A DNA stretch of 20,561 nucleotides from JAZNOL01 sp045580815 (lineage in GTDB: Bacteria > Bacillota > Clostridia > RUG12999), in contig JAZNOL010000057.1 of assembly GCA_045580815.1 (NCBI GenBank), positions 1 through 20,561 on the forward strand, read 5' to 3'. Positions 8,417 through 16,684 of the stretch are shown piece after piece; positions within the stretch are counted from its first letter, which is position 1; each line of letters starts with the position of its first letter. Position numbers and translations under genes: made by a program. Under the pieces are notes generated by a model that saw nothing but the letters and a program-made list of their open reading frames with translations, was not told where the DNA came from and did not search any database.

Positions 8417-11400
8417 TTACTCCCCCTTTACCGTTTTTGCAATAACCACAGCCGCCATCGCTCTGTTTACAGAAATTTTGGGTGACATCATGTTATCGCC
8501 TGTTCCGTTTACAATTCCGTATGACACAAGGCGTTTTACGCCGTTAATTGCCCAATCGGAAATTTCTGTTTCATCAGCAAAATCTGCCGCAGTATCCGCA
8601 CTTGCAATGCTGATATTTTTCAAATCTATTATTCTGCATATTATAACGCACATTTCTTCACGGGTTATAAACTTGCCGCTGCCAAAACTGCCATCACCCA
8701 TGCCGCCGATTATGCCAAGAGCTGAAGCTATGGCAACTTCATTATAAAACCAGTCTGTTTCGCTAACATCGCTGAAATTGCATGTTGCACCATCTTTTTC
8801 AAGACTAAAGGCTTTTACAACCAATTTTACAAATTCTTCACGTTTTATATTGTCAAGCGGTCTGAATGTACCGTCTTCGTATCCGTTTACTGTTCCGTTT
8901 TCGATAAGGTAACGGATGCTTTCAGCAGCCCACGGTACGCTGTCAATATCACTGATTGTGGGGTTCGGTGTAACGGAAGTTATCGGTGCAATTGCAGTGC
9001 CACCGGACACAGAAGAACCTCTGCCGCCGGCAAATCCGCCACCGCCTCCGGAGCTTCCTGAGCCGCCGCCTAAGCTACCGGAAGATTTTGCTACGGAAAC
9101 TGTTTTCTTCGCATTTGCAAATCCGCAAGAAATTCCATCAGCTTTAAATGTGCCGTATGCAAAAATTTCTGCATCTCCTCCGTCAATTGCCGCAAATTCT
9201 ATCTCGGCAACGTTTTCTTCCAAAACAGTTTTGCTTTCTGCCTGTGTTTCAATGATGATTTCACCGTCTGATGAGGTTTTTACTGTTGCATTTTTTATTT
9301 CATCAGCAAGTTTCACCTCCGACACACGAAGAATTTCGCTGTCATATTTTACAGTGAGTTTTATGTCTGAAAGTTCACTAATAATAAGATTTTCAAGGCA
9401 GATATCTGCTTTGAAAGTTTCTCCGTATGAAGCATTTTCTGATGTAATAACAAGGTTTTCACTTATATTTTCCACAGGTTTTGTTTCATCGCTGTTTGTG
9501 GCAAAATTAAGTGAATATCCGTTTAAAATCATGCCGTTTTGAGAAACCATATTATCTGCAAAAATTGAATATACCGCATTAGGTTTAAGTCCCTCCGGCA
9601 CAACAATTTTAAGTTTGTTTTCTTTTTTATTGAATGTTTTATAAATTGCCACATCTTCTTCTCCGCAGCTAAGACTGATATCTCCTACCTCTGCCATGGG
9701 ATAGCTGAATGTAAATTCCATGCTATTATTTGATGCAGAAATTACATCCTCGTTGCCAAAAGAAGTTCCATCAGTAAGCAATGCAGTTTTAACTGCCGGA
9801 GCTTTATATGTTATAAGTCTGATATCATCGGCATAAACAAGTGCATCATCGGTTTTATCTGCACTGTAACGCACAAAACCGATTTCTGTGATTTTGCCGA
9901 AATCAACATCAGAATAGTTTTTGTTTGTGTTATAAAGGTACGAACCTTTTTCAGGAAAAGCAGAAAGCGGAATTTTCACATACTGCCAGTTTCCTGTTTT
10001 GTTTATATATTCATCAAGGGATACAAGTGTTCTCAATTTGCAGGTTACACCATTGAATTTCAAATCCTGTCCCAATGAAACATAAACATCTGAAGCATCT
10101 GCTTTCGGATAAAGCATAAACGCCAGAACTCCACCCTCTGACATTGCACCTGTAAAGTCAACACCGTTTGTGTTTTCAAGGCCTGCAAAAGATACATCAT
10201 ATGCACCTTTTTCAAATCCTGCTTTAATGGAGGCGGTGCTGTTAAAACCAAAGGTTTTATCCTGAGACACACTTCCGCCCATGTGAGACGAATTCTGATA
10301 TCCGTCCGCAGGTTTTTCGTCAAAAATCACAATACTTTGTGCTTCGTCCGGGTTATTGCGTTTTATCCACAGCGAGTCTGACGGTAATGAAACAGCACCA
10401 TTTGCATTAACCGCTTTTACGCTGTATTCATAATATCTGTCTGTTTCAATATTTTCGCTTGTATATTCGGCAGTTTCGGTTTCTGCAACCTGTTTGCCGT
10501 CACACATTATAATGTATTTAACTGCATTGCCGATTTCGTCCCATGTCAGTTTCACTTTTTGTCTTTCAAAAGCATATGAAACATTTGACGGAACAGCAAT
10601 TTTTGATGCAAGAACAGTAATTTCCGGTGTTTTAAGAGATTCATACCCTTCGGTTGAAATTGCTGTTACCGCATAAGTATAATTTTTGTTTTCTGTAAGA
10701 TTTTCTTCATCAATATAGCTTGTTTCTGCTGTTTCGGCAATAACCTCGCCATCACGGTAAACTCTGTACATATTGAGGTTTCCGTAAGCCGGAGCTGTCC
10801 ACGCAAGGCTCACTTTAAGCTCGTTTTCTACGCCCGTGGCTGTAAAATTCCCGGGCTTTCCGATATATCCCGTTGTGCTTTCAACCTCAGCTGAAAATCC
10901 TGACACACCGGGAAGTGTTTTGTTTACTGCACGTATTTTATATTTATAGGTTTCAAGAGGTTGCAGTCCCTCGTCCTTATAAGAAACAGCACTTGCCGGA
11001 ACTTCGGCAATTTTCTCGCCGTCTCTGTAAATTTCGTAATAACTGCACTGATACTGGTATCCGGGCCAGCTGAGCGTTGTTGATGATGCGGCATCTTCAA
11101 CGCTCACCGGGTCTTTGACCACGAGCCCCGAAACGGCGCCCATGTCATAAAATCTTAACTGTCCGAATCCCACATACTGTGAGTCTTTGCCTTCATACGA
11201 TGTTCCTTGCCATGCTAATCCGGCAAAGCGGATTTTTGAAAAATCCAATTTTCTGTCGTTTCCTTTTTCTTTATAAAACGACGTTTGCTCTGCAAATACA
11301 GAAAGTGGCACGGTTATTGCGGTATAACCGTTTGTTGCCTCTACCGTTGTATAATCACTAAGCGGCAATGCAACGGCGTTGAGTCCGTCTGCACCGTCAC

Positions 11401-12652
11401 CTAAAACAAGATAATATCCGTCAAGGCTAACCTCTCCGTCAGTAAACACATTTACCGACATACACACGTTTTCGTAATTTTCTGAAAAATCAATATAGCG
11501 TGTGCCTGTTTCAGAAGAGTTGTTTGCTCTGCCCACCCACAGAACAACCGGATTGCTCTGGTTTACTATTGCCCATTTGTGGATGGTAAAGCCCCATGCA
11601 CGTGTTCTTACTGCATTTGCAAGTTTTAGTGCATCTTCAACCTTAACCTCATAGCCTGTACCTGTTTGTGCTTTATCCGGAGCACTTTCGTTACGGGCAT
11701 CTGTGCTGAGGTTGTAGTATGTTTTTGTATAACCGTTTTTATCGTCAAGATACTGCCATGCATAATCAAAAAGCTGTGTTGATTTGCCCGGGGCTCTGCC
11801 TGTGGCAAAGCCCGAGTACAAATCATAAGTGCCGTGATATGCTCTTACGGCATAAATGTCGCCCTCTGTGTATGCATCGTCTGTATATGACGAAATATTT
11901 TTTGCAACCGAAGTCAGATACTCGCCATTTTTGAAAATCTGATATTCGGTAATATCTGTTGTTGTTGATTTTGTCCAACTGATTTTGTTGTCAGTTCTTT
12001 TTAAATTGATAGGTGCGCTTATGTTAAAAAACGTCATCTCTCTGATGCTGACACTGTCTGACGCAGGAACAGCTGATGCGGTCTCGCCATCCCATGCAAT
12101 ACCACAGTACCAGATTTGTCTGAAATCAAGCGGCTGGATTTTTCCGTCGCTGTTTTTGGAGAACGCATCCGGCTGAGGTAAAAAATCTTCAAACGGAATA
12201 ACAAGTTTCTGCACTTCGCCCATTTTTTCACTGTCATAATAATCGGCAAGCTTTACGCCGTAAAAATGCTGACCGCTTGCCAAATCCCACTTATAAAGGC
12301 TCGCAAGGGTAACATAATAGTTTTCGAGTGCAGATTTGTCCTCTACACTTATTTCAAGGCGCAAAAGTCCCGTATAAACATCAGAAGAAATATCTGTAAC
12401 ATCCCAACTTCCGCCATAGGGTGCCATCCATGCACCCCAGGAAGCTGAAACATTTGCAAAATCGGGCGAAATTTTAAGATCTCCGTTTTCAAAAACTGCT
12501 TCGTCTGCTGTTGCCGCCCCGAAAGCAGAAACATTTCTGGCTTCAAGCCAGTTTCTGATAAGTGCCGGTGCAGCAGCAAAAGCTGTTATATTAAATAAAT
12601 TAAGTGTCAGTATTATTGCGAGAAATAAAACTGTTTTTTTACATATACGCAT
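8417..12652 (-). CDS. SLH-anchored scaffold-like protein with binding modules, FN3 repeats and a cohesin-like domain
   Basis: This 1411-residue protein has, in order: a signal peptide (1-27); beta-sandwich module A (about 30-210); an FN3-like domain (about 212-290); module B (about 293-505); three FN3 domains (about 508-595, 597-680, 685-765); module C (about 770-950); an Ig-like Big_5-type domain (about 955-1055); a cohesin-like domain (about 1065-1185, with LTVKYDSEILRVSEV); a Gly/Ser linker (about 1190-1220); and three SLH repeats (1233-1290, 1293-1350, 1355-1411, with TFRPLDNIKREEF and KFITREEM). Modules A and B share a DFxxIxxxGxAWxG signature and C has a related DFGKITEIGF, so they look like diverged copies of one galactose-binding-like fold. 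No catalytic domain is seen. FN3 units carry the usual YRVYRDGEVIAET motif. GGAGG 5 bases before the ATG supports the start. It probably holds glycans or partner proteins at the cell surface; the cohesin call is moderate because it rests on pattern alone. Confidence 0.85.
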   Translation of the reverse strand: MRICKKTVLFLAIILTLNLFNITAFAAAPALIRNWLEARNVSAFGAATADEAVFENGDLKISPDFANVSASWGAWMAPYGGSWDVTDISSDVYTGLLRLEISVEDKSALENYYVTLASLYKWDLASGQHFYGVKLADYYDSEKMGEVQKLVIPFEDFLPQPDAFSKNSDGKIQPLDFRQIWYCGIAWDGETASAVPASDSVSIREMTFFNISAPINLKRTDNKISWTKSTTTDITEYQIFKNGEYLTSVAKNISSYTDDAYTEGDIYAVRAYHGTYDLYSGFATGRAPGKSTQLFDYAWQYLDDKNGYTKTYYNLSTDARNESAPDKAQTGTGYEVKVEDALKLANAVRTRAWGFTIHKWAIVNQSNPVVLWVGRANNSSETGTRYIDFSENYENVCMSVNVFTDGEVSLDGYYLVLGDGADGLNAVALPLSDYTTVEATNGYTAITVPLSVFAEQTSFYKEKGNDRKLDFSKIRFAGLAWQGTSYEGKDSQYVGFGQLRFYDMGAVSGLVVKDPVSVEDAASSTTLSWPGYQYQCSYYEIYRDGEKIAEVPASAVSYKDEGLQPLETYKYKIRAVNKTLPGVSGFSAEVESTTGYIGKPGNFTATGVENELKVSLAWTAPAYGNLNMYRVYRDGEVIAETAETSYIDEENLTENKNYTYAVTAISTEGYESLKTPEITVLASKIAVPSNVSYAFERQKVKLTWDEIGNAVKYIIMCDGKQVAETETAEYTSENIETDRYYEYSVKAVNANGAVSLPSDSLWIKRNNPDEAQSIVIFDEKPADGYQNSSHMGGSVSQDKTFGFNSTASIKAGFEKGAYDVSFAGLENTNGVDFTGAMSEGGVLAFMLYPKADASDVYVSLGQDLKFNGVTCKLRTLVSLDEYINKTGNWQYVKIPLSAFPEKGSYLYNTNKNYSDVDFGKITEIGFVRYSADKTDDALVYADDIRLITYKAPAVKTALLTDGTSFGNEDVISASNNSMEFTFSYPMAEVGDISLSCGEEDVAIYKTFNKKENKLKIVVPEGLKPNAVYSIFADNMVSQNGMILNGYSLNFATNSDETKPVENISENLVITSENASYGETFKADICLENLIISELSDIKLTVKYDSEILRVSEVKLADEIKNATVKTSSDGEIIIETQAESKTVLEENVAEIEFAAIDGGDAEIFAYGTFKADGISCGFANAKKTVSVAKSSGSLGGGSGSSGGGGGFAGGRGSSVSGGTAIAPITSVTPNPTISDIDSVPWAAESIRYLIENGTVNGYEDGTFRPLDNIKREEFVKLVVKAFSLEKDGATCNFSDVSETDWFYNEVAIASALGIIGGMGDGSFGSGKFITREEMCVIICRIIDLKNISIASADTAADFADETEISDWAINGVKRLVSYGIVNGTGDNMMSPKISVNRAMAAVVIAKTVKGE

Positions 12653-12663
12653 GTTAACCTCCG

Positions 12664-15375
12664 TTAGTTAAGATATGAAGGTGCATAACCTTTAAGGTCA
12701 TCAATCACAATATCTTTGAGTGCATTTTTGAGCACTGTATCGTTTGTTTCTTCAAGAGCCTGAGCAATCCACTGGCAAACGAGAGTTGCGCCATACCATG
12801 ACATATGCTGGTTGTCGGCATTTGCTTTTACTGTTGCAAGAGGATGTGCATTAAGCTCTGCCTGCGAGAGAACACCTGTTTCTACAAGGTCATACATAAA
12901 GAAGTTCTGTTTTGTCCAGTCAAGACCTTTCTGGTTGAACACTTCAAGGCTCTTGCCGTAAATATCAAGGCAGATAACGCCTTTTGCTGCGGCAACTGAT
13001 TTCATTGTCTGAACATAAGGATAATCTGTTGTATCCATTGTGCCTTCAAGTGATGCCATATTGGGGCTTGTTATGAATATAAGATTAATTCCCATTTCTT
13101 TTGCATCATCGGCATACATTCCGAGATATTCGCCGTATGTATCCATACTTGTGTTTGTAAAGTCGTTGTGCATAAGAGCAAGCATTACATAATCGCCGGG
13201 TTTTGCCATATCTTTAATCTGCTGCCATTCTGTGTCGTAGAAAGATGTTGTTCTTCTGCCGCTGAACGCTGTGTTTACAACTTTTACGTTGCTGTTAAAG
13301 CGGTCACCGATGTACATTCCCCAGCCGCCCATGGGATAATAAGCTTTGTTATAGTCCTGACCGAGAGAGTCACCTGCTACAAACAGAGTGATATTTTTTG
13401 CATAGTTTATACCTGCAACTGATTTAAGAGGACGGATTGTGCCGTTTTCAAACAGGAACAGTTTTACATAACCGTCTTCTCTTTCAATCTGCATATCAAC
13501 GCTGATTTCACGGTCTGCAACTGTGACAGTTTTTTCTGAAACGCCGCATTTTACAAGTTTATTACCAACGTACTGTGCCATAATAAGCTGTGCGTCTTCA
13601 CAGTCACCTTCCGGAACAACTGCATATGTTGCGGTAAGTTTACCCTTACCGAAGGTGTTTGATTTTCTGTTGTACGCTTCACCGCCCATGAGAGCATCAC
13701 CGGTTACGTTGTTGCCTTTTACTTCCATTCTGATATTATCAAAATAGATTTCGCTGTCTGTTGCAATGTATGAATCATCATCTTCTGCCGGCTGATATTC
13801 AACAGCTCTTATACCAAGCTCAAGAATATTTTTTATGGGTTCTATAACGTCTGTTGTTGATTTATCTGTATCAAGAATATATTTTGCCAGCATAACATCG
13901 TTAAGATAAAGTTCCATTGTCTGCTGATTGTTGTATGCTTTATCTACTGTATTGAATTTTGCGGCAATTGTATTCCACTCGTCTGCTACAAAACCTGCGT
14001 TAATATATTCTCCGCCGGGTCCGCAGATGTTACCGTTTTTGATATAGAAAATTCTTGAAGAACCAAGATTTGAGAATGATGTTGCTTCATAAGGATAAAG
14101 CATTTTGTATCTCATGTTGTTAGAGTTGGGCATAAGAGTTTCTCCGGCTTCTGCCAGGAAAGAAATTCCAAGACGCTGTGTGCGGGGTGCTGTCATGGCG
14201 ATATCTGTTGAATAATAAATTGTATCGCCAAGACCTACTTCTCCCAGTGTTGCGTAATTTGCGCCCGATGATGTGTATGTAACACCGCTTTTGATAATCT
14301 GCACTTCTGCGCCTGTTCTTGAATCAGGTGCATAGTCTGCGTTTGTCTGAACAGCAAAAACAGTATCGTCAGCAGTTTTCTTTGTACCCATAATATTACC
14401 TGCTTCGGGGCCGAAATAAGTAAGCGCATCGCCAAAGCTTACAGCTTTGAATTTGAAGTTTCCGAAATATTGAGCACCTGACGCACCTGCTGTCAAATCA
14501 CCAATGCCATCAAAGGTTTCGTCTTCTAAAACTGCTTCGTTAAGTGTTTCGCTGTCGCTGATTACACGCATTTTGATGTTATCAAAATACATTTCAAGAT
14601 TTTTGGTCTGGTCTTCAACCTCCCAGGGACGTGCATGGAAAGTGATGCTGCCGATGTAAGAGATGGGGTCATCGGAATTGTTCACTTTAAGAGGACCGTA
14701 ACCAAACTGTACATCATCCTGAGTAACTCTCATGGTCTGTTTGCCGGCGCTGTTTTCATCACAGGTATCTATGATAAATTTAACTGTATGCCATGTTTCA
14801 AGAGGTGATGCAAGTCGCATATTGTCACATGTGTGAATTCTGTTTTTTCTGTACATGAACAGATACTGATGACCGCTTGTGTTTTTGCCGTCGCCGGTAT
14901 ATTCAAAATACGAATTTGTTTCAAATTTGTCGTTGGCATTTGCACCCATTGTAACATATGACCAGTTCCATGGGTCATTTGTTGCAAAGTCAAATGAAAA
15001 CTCTACTTTATCGCCTTTTTTAAGTGCAATATCAGGTTTGAATGTAAGTTTCTGACCTGCCTGTGCACTGCCTGCGGAATAAGTTGACGGTTTAACTATG
15101 CTTGCATAGCAGAGGTCGTCTGCCTCTTTGTCGTAAACTCCGCCTTTTGTGCCCATATATTCAACAAGATTTGCATCCGAAATCTCATTGAACGGTGAAA
15201 ATACACCAGCCATACCTGAGGGTATTTCTCCGCTAAACGGTCCGTAAGACACATCGTTGAAATCTTCATCAAGAAGATACGGTTGTGCTGGTGTAATCTG
15301 TTTTTCTGCTGCACTGACACATATTGATGTCATCAGCAGAAGTGTTGCCAAAAAGATACTTAAAAATCTTTTCAT
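12664..15375 (-). CDS. Secreted multidomain SGNH esterase, CE12 rhamnogalacturonan acetylesterase-like
   Basis: From the ATG at 15375 the protein has 903 residues. Its start is MKRFLSIFLATLL, a good signal peptide (cleavage near residue 22), with AGGAAG 6 bases upstream. The same frame stays open to 15465, but that start adds a Lys-rich leader before the signal peptide and overlaps the previous gene. Two jelly-roll (laminin-G/concanavalin-like) modules follow at about 33-272 and 280-553, each starting with LxDExFxD and ending FDNIxM. A small FN3-like domain follows at about 572-650. The C-terminal 240 residues are an SGNH hydrolase: AGDSLGQDY (Ser670), NTAFSGRR (Gly706), LMHNDF (Asn737) and DNQHMSWYGA (Asp854, His857). 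These match CE12 enzymes, which deacetylate rhamnogalacturonan I and sometimes xylan. The usual GHND block reads MHND. CE12 enzymes are often single-domain proteins of about 230-250 residues, so the two N-terminal modules are an addition. No SLH anchor is present. Confidence 0.88.
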   Translation of the reverse strand: MKRFLSIFLATLLLMTSICVSAAEKQITPAQPYLLDEDFNDVSYGPFSGEIPSGMAGVFSPFNEISDANLVEYMGTKGGVYDKEADDLCYASIVKPSTYSAGSAQAGQKLTFKPDIALKKGDKVEFSFDFATNDPWNWSYVTMGANANDKFETNSYFEYTGDGKNTSGHQYLFMYRKNRIHTCDNMRLASPLETWHTVKFIIDTCDENSAGKQTMRVTQDDVQFGYGPLKVNNSDDPISYIGSITFHARPWEVEDQTKNLEMYFDNIKMRVISDSETLNEAVLEDETFDGIGDLTAGASGAQYFGNFKFKAVSFGDALTYFGPEAGNIMGTKKTADDTVFAVQTNADYAPDSRTGAEVQIIKSGVTYTSSGANYATLGEVGLGDTIYYSTDIAMTAPRTQRLGISFLAEAGETLMPNSNNMRYKMLYPYEATSFSNLGSSRIFYIKNGNICGPGGEYINAGFVADEWNTIAAKFNTVDKAYNNQQTMELYLNDVMLAKYILDTDKSTTDVIEPIKNILELGIRAVEYQPAEDDDSYIATDSEIYFDNIRMEVKGNNVTGDALMGGEAYNRKSNTFGKGKLTATYAVVPEGDCEDAQLIMAQYVGNKLVKCGVSEKTVTVADREISVDMQIEREDGYVKLFLFENGTIRPLKSVAGINYAKNITLFVAGDSLGQDYNKAYYPMGGWGMYIGDRFNSNVKVVNTAFSGRRTTSFYDTEWQQIKDMAKPGDYVMLALMHNDFTNTSMDTYGEYLGMYADDAKEMGINLIFITSPNMASLEGTMDTTDYPYVQTMKSVAAAKGVICLDIYGKSLEVFNQKGLDWTKQNFFMYDLVETGVLSQAELNAHPLATVKANADNQHMSWYGATLVCQWIAQALEETNDTVLKNALKDIVIDDLKGYAPSYLN

Positions 15376-15395
15376 GGTTTTCTTCCTTTCTTTTT

Positions 15396-16673
15396 TTAAA
15401 TTAATGCGCCGTTTTGTTTTAAAAGTTTTCTTATTAAACTTATATCCCCCTCTCTTACTCCACACTTGTTTTTGTTTGCCACATAAACCGCAATTCCCGC
15501 AGCCTCACCCATGCAACAGCAAATCGGCATAATTCTGACCGAGGACTGTGCTTCATGAGTGGCAGAAATACTTCTTCCTGCAACAAGCAGGTTTTCAGTA
15601 TTCTGCGGTATCATACACCTGTAAGGTATTGTATAATAGTCGCCTGTCGGTATGCTCTTGATATATGTGCCGCCTCCATCGGGGCTGTGAATATCAATAT
15701 CATAGTTACCGGCTGCAACGGAATCGTCAAATTTTTTGCATGTCAGCAAATCGTCTGCTGTAAGCGTGTAATCGCCTTTTATCATACGACTTTCACGCAC
15801 ACCTATATCCGGGCCTGAAAAAAGCAGTTCACTTTTTTCAAAACCGGCTATATTCTTTTTCATAAACTCATATATCTGCATCATCTGGTTTCTTGCATCA
15901 ATTTCCGCATCGGTTATATCAAATGGGTCAAGAGGATTTTTGCGGCTGACTCTTGTTGAATTAAGATGCATAACGCCCGAAACAAGTGTTGTAAATACTA
16001 AAAGAGTGTTTCTCGGAATATCAATTTCGCCTTGTTTTTTCTTTTCGGCAAGGATGCTGTTCATAACCTCTGCACCCTCTGCCCAGAATTTTTTTATATC
16101 CACATTGCCTATATCAAAACTGAGCGTCATTGGCTGACATATGCCGTCTTCTTCTCTGCCGACAGAGTAAGGACAGCCTGCCATATGTGCAAGGTTTGCA
16201 TCGCCTGTTGCATCTATAAAATACCGGCTTTCAAATTCATATGTATTACCGCCGAAAACAAAACTCACAGATTTTATTGTTCCGTTTTCAATTTTGACAC
16301 CTGAAAGCGTGCTGTGATACATCAGTTTTACACCGGCGGTTTGTGCCATATTTTCAAGAATAATTTTAAGATGCTCACCATGAAAATGCTTGCCGAAATA
16401 TGTTTCATCAAGCTGGTCATATGCCATAAAATATTTTTTTGTATATTTTATAAGTTCTTCTTTTATTTCAGAAAAAATCCCACAACTGAGGTCACATCTC
16501 ACCCCATCTTTTTCTGTCCAGTAAGCCATAAAAGGATTAACTCCGCAAACCGTTGCCGCACCGCCCAGAAAGCCATGCTGCTCTGCAAGAAGCACTTTCA
16601 TGCCGCACCTTGATGCCGCAATTGCTGCTGCCGTGCCGGAAAGTCCCCCACCGACAACTATCAAATCGTACAT
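15396..16673 (-). CDS. FAD-dependent oxidoreductase (FAD_oxidored family)
   Basis: This is a 425-residue cytoplasmic protein with no signal peptide. The N-terminal Rossmann fold binds FAD: LIVVGGGLSGTAAAIAA (Gly8-Gly13), with Glu31 in LLAEQHGFLGG at the expected ribose-binding position. A second nucleotide-fold element reads FIDATGDANLAHMAG (about 152-166). The C-terminal NLLVAGRSISATHEAQSS followed by MGEAAGIA is characteristic of PF12831-type FAD-dependent oxidoreductases. Substrates for most of this family are unknown, and members near polysaccharide genes are sometimes annotated loosely (even as xanthan lyase-like). AAGGAG lies 7 bases before the ATG and overlaps the stop of the solute-binding protein gene 11 bases upstream. 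The downstream esterase starts 20 bases after its stop. Its place in a sugar operon suggests oxidation or reduction of an imported sugar or derivative, but this is inference. Confidence 0.9.
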   Translation of the reverse strand: MYDLIVVGGGLSGTAAAIAASRCGMKVLLAEQHGFLGGAATVCGVNPFMAYWTEKDGVRCDLSCGIFSEIKEELIKYTKKYFMAYDQLDETYFGKHFHGEHLKIILENMAQTAGVKLMYHSTLSGVKIENGTIKSVSFVFGGNTYEFESRYFIDATGDANLAHMAGCPYSVGREEDGICQPMTLSFDIGNVDIKKFWAEGAEVMNSILAEKKKQGEIDIPRNTLLVFTTLVSGVMHLNSTRVSRKNPLDPFDITDAEIDARNQMMQIYEFMKKNIAGFEKSELLFSGPDIGVRESRMIKGDYTLTADDLLTCKKFDDSVAAGNYDIDIHSPDGGGTYIKSIPTGDYYTIPYRCMIPQNTENLLVAGRSISATHEAQSSVRIMPICCCMGEAAGIAVYVANKNKCGVREGDISLIRKLLKQNGALI

Positions 16674-16684
16674 AAACTATCTCC

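Noticed and set aside
8916..9542. 208-codon frame on the + strand, proline-rich
   Set aside because: It is the antisense reading of the Gly/Ser linker and cohesin-like part of the scaffold-like gene, and no ribosome-binding site or protein-like domain is apparent.
2636..12652. Dockerin domains in the SLH proteins
   Set aside because: I searched by eye for paired calcium-loop repeats (DxNxDG with following helix) and found none; the terminal regions fit SLH repeats instead.
15376..15465. Upstream ATG that would lengthen the esterase by 30 residues
   Set aside because: It places a Lys/Arg-rich stretch ahead of a perfectly good signal peptide and overlaps the oxidoreductase gene by 70 bases; the inner ATG at 15375 has its own AGGAAG site.
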